Part shown: one piece after another, positions 24,995 to 35,810 of the stretch
Position numbering within the stretch: the first letter of the stretch is position 1
Layout of the letters: every line of letters begins with the position of its first letter
DNA from: Limnobacter olei
GTDB lineage: Bacteria; Pseudomonadota; Gammaproteobacteria; Burkholderiales; Burkholderiaceae_B
Assembly (NCBI RefSeq): GCF_029087225.1
Contig: NZ_JARFJD010000002.1
Location: 62,001 to 126,000, forward strand
Direction: 5' to 3'
DNA: 64,000 bases
Position numbers and translations under genes: made by a program
Notes under the pieces: generated by a model
The model's input: only the letters and a program-made list of their open reading frames with translations
Told to the model about the DNA's origin: nothing
Databases searched by the model: none

Positions 24995-25669
24995 TTACAT
25001 GGACGTAGTCAGGGCATCTGGAAGGTGCCCTACTCCGTTGAATGCCAGCAAACTGCTGCGCCCCTTTGAAAACAACACGTCCGTCAGAGAAGCATTTCGT
25101 ATAACCCTCAACAGATCGTGCCATTTGTAATTGGGCAGTTCCATGACTTCACAAACCAGTGCAGCAATAACTCCGGCCGAAGTGACTGCAACAATCTGCT
25201 GACCAGCACCAGTTGGTGAATGAATCAGTTCTTCAAACCATTGGCGAACATTCTGTCGAAATTCGTCAATTGAATGCCGGCCCTCGATTTGCAATTCGCC
25301 CAGTGACCATGCCTTACAGGCCCCGTCGTAATCCTGCATCACATCGCGTCGGGTCCTGGTCTCGGATTCACGCATCGGTCGACCGAAAAACCGTTCAGCT
25401 GCTGCAAATATTTCTTCTCCCTCTGCAAACTCATCCAGCGCATTTACCTCTCGAGCGGGACATTCAATTTTTCCCCCATCCAGGACCAACAACGCAGAAT
25501 GGCTTTGCCGTTTGCGTGGGCCATGCAGCAACGAGGAAGGCTTTACGCCGTGCTGGCGCATCCACATTCCGGTAGCACGGGCCTGGGCTTCGCCTTGACG
25601 AGTCAGCGCGTCGTATTTTGCAGCACCAAATGACGCTTGACCATGGCGCATCAACAACAAGGTGCTCAT
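24995..25669 (-). CDS. histidine phosphatase (phosphoglycerate-mutase-like)
   Basis: 224-aa member of the histidine phosphatase superfamily: N-terminal LLLMRHGQASFG contains the phospho-accepting His9, and VTSAGVIAAL replaces the usual second-His region (no obvious SHG), which is a divergence worth noting. Last gene of the ACAD operon, overlapping the small DUF6285-like gene by 4 bases. Because the operon contains an APH-type kinase thought to phosphorylate a hydroxyacyl-CoA, this could remove phosphate from pathway intermediates; that is inference. Convergent with gntR, 2 bases apart. Confidence 0.85.
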   Translation of the reverse strand: MSTLLLMRHGQASFGAAKYDALTRQGEAQARATGMWMRQHGVKPSSLLHGPRKRQSHSALLVLDGGKIECPAREVNALDEFAEGEEIFAAAERFFGRPMRESETRTRRDVMQDYDGACKAWSLGELQIEGRHSIDEFRQNVRQWFEELIHSPTGAGQQIVAVTSAGVIAALVCEVMELPNYKWHDLLRVIRNASLTDVLFSKGRSSLLAFNGVGHLPDALTTSM

Positions 25670-26040
25670 GCAGATTCAGCCTTCAACACCTTGGGGTTGC
25701 TGACTTGTAAACGGGTTCGCCCTGTTTGGCGCAAATGAGCGAGCACAGTGAAGTATTCCTCAGTACCAGGGTCAACTTTTCCTGCGCGAATTCGAGCACC
25801 TAACACGCGATTGGCTTGTTTTAAATCAACCACCAACACATCCAGCAACGTCGACAAAGACTTCTTCTCCGCCTCTTCAGGTGTCGAACCCAGCTCAGTC
25901 TGGCGCTGCGCTATAAACATGGCGTTCATCACCATCAACACATCGCGCTTCGCATCCCCACTGAGCAGGGGCAACACATTATTCTTCAGAACATCGCGTG
26001 CGCATTGCAACAGGGCAACACCGCTGGGTTGTTCAAGCAT
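25666..26040 (-). CDS. small DUF6285-like protein, partner of the APH kinase
   Basis: 124-aa helical protein (starts MLEQPSGVALLQCARDVL) resembling the DUF6285 proteins that accompany APH-type kinases in ACAD clusters. Its ATG overlaps the kinase stop (TAATG), implying coupled translation in fixed ratio. In the Pseudomonas levulinate operon a small protein, LvaB, occupies the same position and is required for LvaA kinase activity; equivalence is inferred from size and place. A longer in-frame start at 26136 would overlap the kinase by about 100 bases and is less likely. Confidence 0.75.
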   Translation of the reverse strand: MLEQPSGVALLQCARDVLKNNVLPLLSGDAKRDVLMVMNAMFIAQRQTELGSTPEEAEKKSLSTLLDVLVVDLKQANRVLGARIRAGKVDPGTEEYFTVLAHLRQTGRTRLQVSNPKVLKAESA

Positions 26041-27053
26041 TAGCTGTGCTCCGTCATGTTCAATATCTCCCACTCCAGTTCGGGCACAATGTGCCCAGTC
26101 AATGCAAGCAACAAAGAATCTTCTTCGCCCGAACAATGTCGCTCAGCCTGTTGAATTGCAATGATGGCCCATTTCATGTGCGCCATGACTTCCCAATAAT
26201 GAATTTGATCGCGGTCAATGGTGCGTTTTGATTCAGACTCATAGCCCGCATAGAAATCCTCGCGCTCACCAATGCCGCCGGCTTCCATGTCATTTTGGCC
26301 GAACCGCCAGCATTTGGCGCAAAACCAACCCAAGTCCTCCAGCGGTGCACCCCAGCCAGCAAATTCCCAATCCAGAACTCCGGTTAAACCGGAATCATCC
26401 ACCATGTAGTTACCAGTTCGAAAATCGCCGTGAACCAAGGTTATCAAGCCTTTGCCAGGTGCATTTCGCTCCAGCCAGCGAAGCCCCCATTCCAGCGCGG
26501 GGTAAGGTGTGTGGTGGCGATCCAGAAATGTGCGATAAGCCTGCACGCTATAAAGCGCTGGAGACCCCGAGTGCGTCGGCATAAAGTTCAACGCCTCTTG
26601 AGGTGGGCGCACGGAATGAATTTTGGCGAGTTCCCGGCCCAACCTCGCAGCAAGTTCCGCGCGGTTTTTGACTCCACCAGCCTTCACCAAAACATGGCCG
26701 GCCGCCGTACCGCGAATTCGACGCATGATGAAAAACGGTCGACCAAAAACAGACGAGTCTTCACACAACCAAAGCGGTTGCGGCACCGTGACACCCGCAG
26801 CATATACGGTCGAGAGCAAAGCAAACTCTTGGGCGCGCCCGTGGCTGATTGCCACACCCGCAGTGGGTGAATCACAGCGCAACACCGCCTCTAATTTGCC
26901 ACTGTACTCACCACCTTCGATAAGCAAATCCAGAAACCAGTTTTCCTGCACAGCGCCACCAGACAACAACTTCATTTGCTCGATACAAACGGTCTCAGCA
27001 CCACACACCTTGGCAACGTATTTTTCAATAGCTCGCTTCTGGCTGTTATCCAT
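26040..27053 (-). CDS. APH-type phosphotransferase (LvaA/ACAD11-kinase-like)
   Basis: 337-aa aminoglycoside-phosphotransferase-fold kinase. Nucleotide-binding N-lobe (LSGGAVQENWFL), catalytic loop HGDFRTGNYMV with Asp210 and Asn215, and the metal-binding LDWEFAGWG with Asp228. The family includes LvaA, which phosphorylates 4-hydroxyvaleryl-CoA, and the kinase domain of mammalian ACAD10/11. Flanked by SDR and small-partner genes in one overlapping operon, it most likely phosphorylates a hydroxyacyl-CoA rather than an antibiotic. Confidence 0.88.
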   Translation of the reverse strand: MDNSQKRAIEKYVAKVCGAETVCIEQMKLLSGGAVQENWFLDLLIEGGEYSGKLEAVLRCDSPTAGVAISHGRAQEFALLSTVYAAGVTVPQPLWLCEDSSVFGRPFFIMRRIRGTAAGHVLVKAGGVKNRAELAARLGRELAKIHSVRPPQEALNFMPTHSGSPALYSVQAYRTFLDRHHTPYPALEWGLRWLERNAPGKGLITLVHGDFRTGNYMVDDSGLTGVLDWEFAGWGAPLEDLGWFCAKCWRFGQNDMEAGGIGEREDFYAGYESESKRTIDRDQIHYWEVMAHMKWAIIAIQQAERHCSGEEDSLLLALTGHIVPELEWEILNMTEHS

Positions 27054-27056
27054 AAT

Positions 27057-27824
27057 TTACAACCCGCTGACCAAATGGCCACGATCCACCGCGACGCAGG
27101 CCCCTGTCATGCCAGCACCAGCATCACTGGTCAGCAGCAGCAAGGGTCCATCAAGGTCTTCAAGCGAACAAAACTCCCTTGACGGAATTCGGTTACGCAA
27201 TTTTTCACCCAGCTCACTGGCCAGAAATTCTCGGTTTAAATTGGTCGCCACATAACCTGGCAACAAAGCATTCACACGAATTTTGTAACGGGCCAGTTCC
27301 AGTGCCATCGCTTTGGTGGCTTGCACCACACCTGCCTTGGAAATGGCATAAGGCCCCACTGCGCCGCCAACCCGTTCACCCAGTATGGAGGCCACATTCA
27401 CGATGGAACCTGGCTTGTTGGCTGAAACCATTGCGCGGGCCAGTTCCGTGGCCATCATCCAGCAACCTTTCAAATTGGTGTCCATGATCTGATCCCAATC
27501 TTCTTCAGTTTGCTCCAATATGGGCTTGGCAATCGACTGCCCCGCATTGTTTACCAACACATCAGGTACACCAACCTGTTCAACAGTAGTGGCGATCGCC
27601 TGTTTCACCGATGCGGATTTGCTGACATCCAAGGCAACTGCCGTGGCTCGCTGCCCCCGCGCCTTGATTTCAGAAACAAGATCGGCGAGGCTTTCTGCCT
27701 TACGGGCAGTAAGCACGACATGTGCACCCGCATTGGCCAGTGTCACAGCAAAATGTTTCCCCAGGCCACTGGAAGCCCCAGTGACCATCACCACTTTATT
27801 ATTGAGGCTGAACAAATTCTTCAT
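27057..27824 (-). CDS. short-chain dehydrogenase/reductase (LvaD-like role)
   Basis: 255-aa classical SDR: TGASSGLG cofactor motif (15-22), NNAG (92-95), catalytic Ser146, Tyr159 and Lys163 (YAISK). Interconverts a hydroxyl and a keto group with NAD(P)H, cytoplasmic. It overlaps the ACAD gene by 4 bases and precedes the kinase by 3, so it belongs to the same pathway. In the levulinate route the analogous step reduces 4-ketoacyl-CoA to 4-hydroxyacyl-CoA. Confidence 0.92.
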   Translation of the reverse strand: MKNLFSLNNKVVMVTGASSGLGKHFAVTLANAGAHVVLTARKAESLADLVSEIKARGQRATAVALDVSKSASVKQAIATTVEQVGVPDVLVNNAGQSIAKPILEQTEEDWDQIMDTNLKGCWMMATELARAMVSANKPGSIVNVASILGERVGGAVGPYAISKAGVVQATKAMALELARYKIRVNALLPGYVATNLNREFLASELGEKLRNRIPSREFCSLEDLDGPLLLLTSDAGAGMTGACVAVDRGHLVSGL

Positions 27825-28993
27825 TTGGATCCTTCGCGGCCAGCCACAATCTTTTTACCCATACTGAATCGGTGCACCTCACTGGGGCCATCGTAAATCC
27901 TGAACGCACGCATATCGGTGAAAATTCGGCTCACAATGGTTTCGCCAGTTACGCCCTGGCCGCCCAGAATTTGGACACTGCGGTCTACAACACGCCACTC
28001 TGCCTCGGAACAAGCCACCTTTGCACGGCTCGATTCAAAGTTACAACGCTCGCCCTGGTCCAGCAACCATGCTGTGTGCCAAATGTGCAAACGAGCAGTT
28101 TGCAGATCAATTTCATTGTCAGCCAGCATGAAACTGATACCCTCGTGTGCACCCAAGGTCACTCCAAAAGCCTGTCTGTGGCGCGCATAGTCCAGCGCAA
28201 TCTCATGTGCTCGCCGGGCTTGTCCCAACCAACGCATGCAGTGGGTCAAACGGGCTGGGGCCAAACGAATCTGTGCGTAACGAAAGCCTTTTCCGATTTC
28301 ACCCAACACATCGCTGGCTGGCACACGCAGGTTGTTGAACTTCAACACACCGTGACCGCCTGTGAAGCAGGCATCCATTGCATCCATGGTGCGAACATAC
28401 TCAATACCGGGGGCATCCATGTTGCTTAGAAACATGGTGGCTGAACCGTCTTCCATTTTCGCCATGATGATCGCAAAAGACGCGCCTTCTGCCCCAGTGA
28501 TAAACCATTTGTCACCATGAATGACGTAGTGGTCTCCGTCTTTCACTGCCGTGGTCTTTAGCATTGAAGGATCCGCACCCGCACCTGGTGCAGGCTCGGT
28601 CATTGCAAAGCATGACCGTATTTTTCCCTGCACCAAAGGCTTGAGCCAACGTTCCTTTTGCTCGTGCGTGGCCACCACTTCCATCAAGTGAATGTTGCCT
28701 TCATCGGGTGCATGTATATTCATCGCTGTGGGGCCTAGGGTTGAATATCCCGCCTCTTCAAACACCACCGCCTTTTCAATGTGGCTTAAACCCAGCCCAC
28801 CCAGTTCTTTGGATGCATGTGGGGTCAGCAAACCTGCTTTACGGGCCAGGCCCACCAATTCCTCGCGCAAGCTTTCCGAGGGGCCATGCGCAGTTTGGCG
28901 CGGATCATTTTCCAGAGGAATCACTTGCTCGGCAATGAATCGGCGAACCTCCTCCCGAAGCGCCTGCAATTTTGGGGAAATGGAAAAGTCCAT
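27821..28993 (-). CDS. acyl-CoA dehydrogenase family protein (ACAD10/11, LvaC-like)
   Basis: 390-aa flavoprotein with the three ACAD domains: N-terminal helices (LREEVRRFIAEQVIPLE), the FAD/substrate middle domain with CFAMTEPAPGAGADP and KWFITGAEG, and C-terminal helices with RRHAFG-like RHRQAFGVTLG and ILGGQGVTGETIVSRIFTDMRAFRIYDGPSEVHR. The usual catalytic Glu loop here reads YDGPSE. This subtype works with APH kinases and may catalyse phosphate elimination/isomerisation rather than plain dehydrogenation. First gene of the five-gene overlapping operon; the operators lie about 460-515 bases upstream, behind a decayed outer-membrane gene. Confidence 0.9.
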   Translation of the reverse strand: MDFSISPKLQALREEVRRFIAEQVIPLENDPRQTAHGPSESLREELVGLARKAGLLTPHASKELGGLGLSHIEKAVVFEEAGYSTLGPTAMNIHAPDEGNIHLMEVVATHEQKERWLKPLVQGKIRSCFAMTEPAPGAGADPSMLKTTAVKDGDHYVIHGDKWFITGAEGASFAIIMAKMEDGSATMFLSNMDAPGIEYVRTMDAMDACFTGGHGVLKFNNLRVPASDVLGEIGKGFRYAQIRLAPARLTHCMRWLGQARRAHEIALDYARHRQAFGVTLGAHEGISFMLADNEIDLQTARLHIWHTAWLLDQGERCNFESSRAKVACSEAEWRVVDRSVQILGGQGVTGETIVSRIFTDMRAFRIYDGPSEVHRFSMGKKIVAGREGSK

Positions 28994-29112
28994 GCGTACT
29001 CCTCAAGTTAAAAAAGGAAAGACACCTCATCCTGATTCAATCCGAATTGGAGGTTGTGTGCAGTGGGCTGACCAGGAAGAAAGCCGGTATCTTTCCAACA
29101 GGGGTGAATCAA

Positions 29113-29425
29113 TTAAAATACGTAAACGAATCGCAGATTCAGACTATCAGATTGTGTAACCGATTCGCCATCAATACCCTTCTGATAATGCAAGGCTACT
29201 GATGCGTGGTCGTACAGGTGGAACATCATGCCGGCAGCCAGCGCAGTTTCATTGCTGTCAGGTGCGCCAGCCACACCATCTGTAATCTGGTAATCAACAC
29301 CAACATAGGGCTCCAGCAAATCAGACACACGGTAACCAAAGCGATTGTTCAAATGGTAGTAATCGCCTGGCGCGGTGCCTCGTCTCCTGTTTCATTCATG
29401 CGGTACTCGCTTTGCGCGAGAAGCT
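29113..29425 (-). pseudogene. remnant of an outer-membrane beta-barrel protein gene
   Basis: The C-terminal ~90 residues read YYHLNNRFGYRVSDLLEPYVGVDYQ ... SLNLRFVYVF (split here), with a C-terminal Phe and alternating strands as in outer-membrane barrels. There is no start codon: the frame is closed by TGA at 29394, while a neighbouring frame continues the protein upstream as SEYRMNETGDEAP, pointing to a frameshift near 29365. Upstream of about 29425 the coding text stops in AT-rich promoter DNA. I read this as a 5'-truncated, frameshifted remnant once cotranscribed with the ACAD operon. The exact family (aromatic-porin-like) is uncertain. Confidence 0.6.
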
Positions 29426-29454
29426 ACATTTTTATTGTGAATTAAATATATATA

Positions 29455-29509
29455 TTCTGAATTCGGAGTTCAAGATATTTTTTCAATATATCGAACTCTG
29501 AACTCAGAA
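29455..29509. promoter_or_regulatory. paired operator-like palindromes upstream of the ACAD operon
   Basis: TTCTGAATTCGGAG (29455-29468) and CTCTGAACTCAGAA (29496-29509) each match the 19520 palindrome with two changes, and together they form one large inverted repeat around an AT-rich centre. Rightward of them is only a GGAG-preceded 10-codon frame ending at 29605; no real gene, so the sites most likely serve the leftward operon. Confidence 0.6.
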
Positions 29510-29622
29510 TATAAGTATAAATTTTGTTTATATTCAATAGGATAGAATTAAATGTAACGGAGATTATATTTTATGAAGACTTGCCAATCAGGGGTATTCC
29601 CTTAGCAATCAAGAACAGGAAG

Positions 29623-30510
29623 TTACCAGGGTAACGAGGGCGCAGATAAACGCCTGGCAACACCCGAAGAATCGGTGGGGTCGCGCACATCCCCAAACCG
29701 GGGCTCGCCCCGCTCCCAAGCCAGTTGGGCCTTGGCGATGGCCTCTTTGCTGTGGCCCACGAAATTCCACCACATTTGCACGGGTGTTTCAAGCGGCACA
29801 CCGCCCAGCAACAAGACGCGCGTATCGGTGCTCAGGGTCATCTCAAGGTTCTCTGAACCTGGTTCCAAGTAGGCAAACTCATCCGGTGTGTAAGTCTCGC
29901 CTTGCACACTCACCTGCCCGGTCAGTGGCAAAAATCCGTACTCAAATTCCGGGTTCAAATGCAGCGTGGCCTGGCCGCCGTGCAGGCTGAACAAGTCCAT
30001 GCCAAGCATGGGCGAATGCACCGCGGTGGGCGCAGTATCGCCGCCGTAGCTACCAGCCAGCAAGGTGTATTGAACACCCTCGGAATGCCAAACAGGCAAT
30101 TCCGGATAATGGGCAAAATCGGGCTCGCAATCAGCAAGTTCGGGCGGCAAGGCAATCCACAATTGTGCAGCATGCAATCGGTCACCATTCACCACCGAAT
30201 CTTCGGTGTGCACAATGCCACGCCCTGCGGTCATCAGGTTCACCTGCCCGGGTCGAATAATCAGCTCATTGCCCAGGCTGTCTTTGTGCAGCACTTCACC
30301 ATCGATCAACCAGGTGAAAGTTTGTAATGCGGTGTGCGGGTGTGCGCCCACGTGCATGCCTTTGCCTGGGGCAAATTCCACTGGCCCTGCATGGTCCAGA
30401 AAACACCATGCCCCCACCATGCGCTGGTGGCGACTGGGCAAAGCACGTTTCACCAACATGCCTTCGCCCAGGTCGGCGCTTCGAAGTTCAATTCGCTTGA
30501 TTTTGTTCAT
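29623..30510 (-). CDS. pirin family protein
   Basis: 295-aa bicupin of the pirin family. The N-terminal cupin has the metal site HVGAHPHTALQTFTWLIDGEV ... HTED with His residues and Glu, and the line MTAGRGIVHTEDS typical of pirins. Some bacterial pirins are quercetin dioxygenases, others modulate metabolic enzymes. It follows the YcaC-like gene by 23 bases and is probably cotranscribed with it; this pair with a divergent LysR gene is common in proteobacteria. Confidence 0.9.
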   Translation of the reverse strand: MNKIKRIELRSADLGEGMLVKRALPSRHQRMVGAWCFLDHAGPVEFAPGKGMHVGAHPHTALQTFTWLIDGEVLHKDSLGNELIIRPGQVNLMTAGRGIVHTEDSVVNGDRLHAAQLWIALPPELADCEPDFAHYPELPVWHSEGVQYTLLAGSYGGDTAPTAVHSPMLGMDLFSLHGGQATLHLNPEFEYGFLPLTGQVSVQGETYTPDEFAYLEPGSENLEMTLSTDTRVLLLGGVPLETPVQMWWNFVGHSKEAIAKAQLAWERGEPRFGDVRDPTDSSGVARRLSAPSLPW

Positions 30511-30533
30511 GTCAAAATCATAACGGTTTGCGC

Positions 30534-31154
30534 TTACTTCGTCAGTGCTGTGTAGCTGGTAATCAGGTTGCGATAGTCTGGAATGTGATTAGAGAACAAG
30601 GCACCCAATCCTTCAATGTCATTGCGCCAGTCGCGGTGCAGTTCACAAGCCACGCCGAACCAGGTCATCAACTGCGCGCCTGCATTGCTCATTCTTTCCC
30701 AGGCAGAGTGGCGTGTCAGTTCGTTGAATGTACCCGATGCATCGGTCACCACAAACACCTCATATCCTTCTTCAAGGGCCGACAAGGCTGGGAATGCAAC
30801 GCACACCTCGGTTACCACACCCGCAATAATCAATTGCTTTTTGCCGGTGGCTTTGACTGCGGCCAAAAACTCGTCATTGTCCCAGGCATTGATTTGGCCA
30901 GGACGGGCAATATAAGGTGCATCGGGGAAAATATCTTTCAACTCGGGCACCAAAGGGCCGTTCGGGCCAGTTTCAAAACTGGTGGTCAAAATGGTGGGCA
31001 ATTTGAAATACTTCGCCAAATCGGCCAGGGCCAACACATTGTTCTTGAAACGATCGGGGTCGATGTCACGCACCAGCGACAACAAACCGGCCTGGTGATC
31101 AACCAACAGCACCGCGGCATTGTTTTTGTCGAGACGAATGTATGGCTTGCTCAT
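30534..31154 (-). CDS. YcaC-like cysteine hydrolase (isochorismatase superfamily)
   Basis: 206-aa isochorismatase-fold hydrolase close to E. coli YcaC. Catalytic Asp in VLLVDHQAGL, Lys in the KKQLIIAGV strand region and Cys in GVVTEVCVAFPAL form the expected triad. Substrate unknown; YcaC forms large octameric rings and its true reaction is not settled. Divergent from a LysR gene, with dyads at 31180 and 31245 in the 122-base gap. Confidence 0.9.
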   Translation of the reverse strand: MSKPYIRLDKNNAAVLLVDHQAGLLSLVRDIDPDRFKNNVLALADLAKYFKLPTILTTSFETGPNGPLVPELKDIFPDAPYIARPGQINAWDNDEFLAAVKATGKKQLIIAGVVTEVCVAFPALSALEEGYEVFVVTDASGTFNELTRHSAWERMSNAGAQLMTWFGVACELHRDWRNDIEGLGALFSNHIPDYRNLITSYTALTK

Positions 31155-31179
31155 GTTGTCTTCCTTTTCATATTGACAG

Positions 31180-31260
31180 TGATTAATGGCAATATGCTAA
31201 TCAAACACTTAATTACTGATAAGCAGGCAAATTTTCAACAAATCGTTCTGCTTATAGAAC
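31180..31260. promoter_or_regulatory. LysR-type dyads in the divergent promoter
   Basis: TGATTA-N12-TAATCA (31180-31203) and GTTCT-GCTTAT-AGAAC (31245-31260) lie between the divergent ycaC-like and lysR genes. The spacing fits LysR-type binding sites for activation and autoregulation. Confidence 0.5.
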
Positions 31261-31276
31261 AATAAGGCACGCATCC

Positions 31277-32191
31277 ATGGACCTGAACGACCTGTATTAC
31301 TTCGCCAAAGTAGTTGAACATCAGGGTTTCTCAGCTGCGGCACGTGCCCTGGGGGTTCCGAAATCAAAAATAAGTCGCCGCATCGCCGAGCTCGAAAAAC
31401 GGCTGGGAACACAGTTGCTGTATCGCTCCACCCGCAAGTTGCACATCACAGAAATCGGAAAAACCTACTATCAGCACTGCAAGGCCATGTTGATTGAGGC
31501 CGAAAGTGCACAAGAATTGATTGAACAAAATCACTCCGAGCCGCGTGGCCTGATCCGCATGACTTGTCCCATCGCATTGCTGCATGCTCACATTGGCGAG
31601 ATGCTGGCAGAATTTCTGGTGAAACATCCGCAAGTGACAGTGCACATGGAAGCGAGCAACAGGCGGGTGGATGTGGTGGCCGAGGGAGTTGACCTTGCCA
31701 TACGTGTGCGACCACTGCCGCTGGAAAGCAGCGACTTGGTGCTCAAGGTGCTGTCGGATCGAGGCCTGTGTCTGGTGGCAGCACCCCGGTTGATTCAGCA
31801 AATAGGCATGCCAAAACACCCCAACGATTTAAGAAACTGGCCAAGCCTGGGATTGGGGCAAACACAGGGGAATGTACAAAACAACTTTGAGTGGTGTCTG
31901 ACCCATCACAGTGGGGAGCGAGTGATCGTGCCTTTTTCTCCCCGACTGGTAACGACCGACATGACAGCCCTGCGGGCCAGTGCGATGGCGGGGGTTGGGG
32001 TGGTTCAATTGCCCAATCTGATGGTGCCCGAACAAGTCGCCGACGGGCGATTGGTCAAATTGCTTCCAGAGTGGTCTCCGCGTCGCGAAATCATTCACGT
32101 GGTGTTTCCATCGAGGCGCGGCATGCTGCCCGCAGTGCGTGCACTGATCGACTTTCTCTGCCAGAAGTATGACTCCTTCGATGAGGAGTGA
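31277..32191 (+). CDS. LysR family transcriptional regulator
   Basis: 304-aa LTTR. HTH at residues 1-60 (LNDLYYFAKVVEHQGFSAAARALGVPKSKISRRIAELEKRLG, given in parts: helix AAARALG, recognition PKSKISRRI), then a type 2 periplasmic-binding-fold effector domain (RGLIRMTCPIAL; VDLAIRVRPLP). Close in style to regulators of quinone or nitro-stress genes paired with pirin. Likely controls the divergent ycaC-like/pirin unit. Confidence 0.92.
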   Translation: MDLNDLYYFAKVVEHQGFSAAARALGVPKSKISRRIAELEKRLGTQLLYRSTRKLHITEIGKTYYQHCKAMLIEAESAQELIEQNHSEPRGLIRMTCPIALLHAHIGEMLAEFLVKHPQVTVHMEASNRRVDVVAEGVDLAIRVRPLPLESSDLVLKVLSDRGLCLVAAPRLIQQIGMPKHPNDLRNWPSLGLGQTQGNVQNNFEWCLTHHSGERVIVPFSPRLVTTDMTALRASAMAGVGVVQLPNLMVPEQVADGRLVKLLPEWSPRREIIHVVFPSRRGMLPAVRALIDFLCQKYDSFDEE

Positions 32192-32329
32192 CCAACTTTT
32201 TTTCCGGTATTAATATTGAAGACATGCTGAAGGTCAAAAATATCAATTGCCCCTGCCTATAGGGTAAATTTATAAAAACAACTTGATTGATAGGATTTAG
32301 CACCCTACACTGAATTCAGCAGTTAATAA

Positions 32330-34546
<2,217 letters not shown>

Positions 34547-34567
34547 TTTGACTTGGTAGCTGAAAAG

Positions 34568-34596
34568 GCCCGGTGTGAAAGCGCCGGGCTTTTTTT
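34568..34596 (+). terminator. rho-independent terminator after katG
   Basis: GCCCGGTG / CGCCGGGC stem with TGAAAG loop and a seven-T tract. Confidence 0.88.
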
Positions 34597-34658
34597 ATTT
34601 GTACTTGGAATCGGTGTATTGTTTGCAGTCGGTTTACACCTTACATTCCAATCACATC

Positions 34659-35780
34659 ATGTCAGCACCTGTCATATTCAGTACTTTCATCACCGCCAGT
34701 GGCCACAGTTTTGGCCACGCCGTTCTTAACAACCCCGCAGCCTTGAATGCGCTCACATTGCCAATGATCGACCTGCTCGATCCGCAGTTGAAAGCGTGGG
34801 CTGAAGACGATTCCATCGCAGGTGTGGTACTCAGTGCAGCCGGTGACAAGGCCTTTTGTGCAGGCGGTGATGTGGTGAGTTTGCACCACGCCAGCAAGCG
34901 TGTAGGGGCAGGCGTAGTACCGCCTGAAGCCGAGGCGTTTTTCGAACGTGAATATCGCTTGGACTACCGCATACACACCTACCCCAAACCCATTTTGTGT
35001 TGGGCACATGGCATTGTGATGGGTGGTGGCGTCGGTTTGATGGTAGGCGCATCGCATCGCGTGGTCAGCCCCAATGCACGCATTGCCATGCCGGAAATTC
35101 ACATTGGTTTGTACCCGGATGTGGCAGGCACCTGGTTCTTGCATTGCATGCCCGAGCGCACGGGTTTGTTTCTGGCCCTGACCGGCGCAATCATCAATGC
35201 GGCTGATGCGTTGCTGGGCAAATGGGCCGATGCGGTGATAGAACATGCGCAGTTTTCAAATGTACTGCATGCCATTGAAAACACCAGCTGGCAGGGTGAG
35301 CTGAAATCGGACAGGGAAAAATTGTCTACCGTGCTAAGACAGTTTGAAGTGAACGCACCCACGCCTTTGTTACATACACACGCAAAAGAAATTGATGCCG
35401 TAATGAACCATGACAATCTGGCTGAAATCGACGTGTCCTTGCGCGCATTGCAACATAGCGAGGTGGCCTGGCTGGCCAAAGCAGCACACGCATATGCAAA
35501 CGGCTCCCCTACTTCGGCTGTATTATCTTATGAATTGATGAAACGCCATGCGGGCGCAGACTTGGCTGATGTATTGCGGCTGGAGTATCAGGCTTCCGTG
35601 GGCTGCTGCGTACATCCAGACTTTCCGGAAGGTGTACGTGCATTGCTGGTGGACAAAGACAAATCACCAAAATGGAACCCAAGCAAGTTAAGTGAGGTGA
35701 GTGCAGCAACAATTCACGACCTGTTAAAACCAAGATTTTTCGGGCTGCACCCCTTGAACGATTTGTCAATTTCCCTTTGA
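34659..35780 (+). CDS. enoyl-CoA hydratase/isomerase family, 3-hydroxyisobutyryl-CoA hydrolase-like
   Basis: 373-aa crotonase-fold protein. Oxyanion-hole segments are DKAFCAGGDVVSLH and HGIVMGGGVGLMVGASHRVV; the following AMPEIHIGLYPDVAGTWFL carries the Glu and Asp characteristic of 3-hydroxyisobutyryl-CoA hydrolase (valine degradation). The extended C-terminal third (ECH_2 type) also fits that subfamily. ATG at 34659 begins the conserved core; an upstream in-frame start at 34575 would lie inside the katG terminator. It forms its own transcript, ended at 35780. Confidence 0.85.
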   Translation: MSAPVIFSTFITASGHSFGHAVLNNPAALNALTLPMIDLLDPQLKAWAEDDSIAGVVLSAAGDKAFCAGGDVVSLHHASKRVGAGVVPPEAEAFFEREYRLDYRIHTYPKPILCWAHGIVMGGGVGLMVGASHRVVSPNARIAMPEIHIGLYPDVAGTWFLHCMPERTGLFLALTGAIINAADALLGKWADAVIEHAQFSNVLHAIENTSWQGELKSDREKLSTVLRQFEVNAPTPLLHTHAKEIDAVMNHDNLAEIDVSLRALQHSEVAWLAKAAHAYANGSPTSAVLSYELMKRHAGADLADVLRLEYQASVGCCVHPDFPEGVRALLVDKDKSPKWNPSKLSEVSAATIHDLLKPRFFGLHPLNDLSISL

Positions 35781-35807
35781 GGTCAATCTCGATTGACTTG
35801 ATTTTTT
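35780..35807 (+). terminator. terminator overlapping the hydrolase stop codon
   Basis: AGGTCAAT-CTCG-ATTGACTT hairpin followed by six T residues, beginning at the last base of the stop codon and just before the Mn riboswitch. Confidence 0.75.
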
Positions 35808-35810
35808 AAA

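Noticed and set aside
26040-27053. Aminoglycoside resistance kinase
   Set aside because: The APH fold is here inside an overlapping acyl-CoA operon, as in LvaA and ACAD11; no resistance context.
30616-31265. Plus-strand frames opposite the YcaC-like gene
   Set aside because: Antisense shadows without family features or SD.
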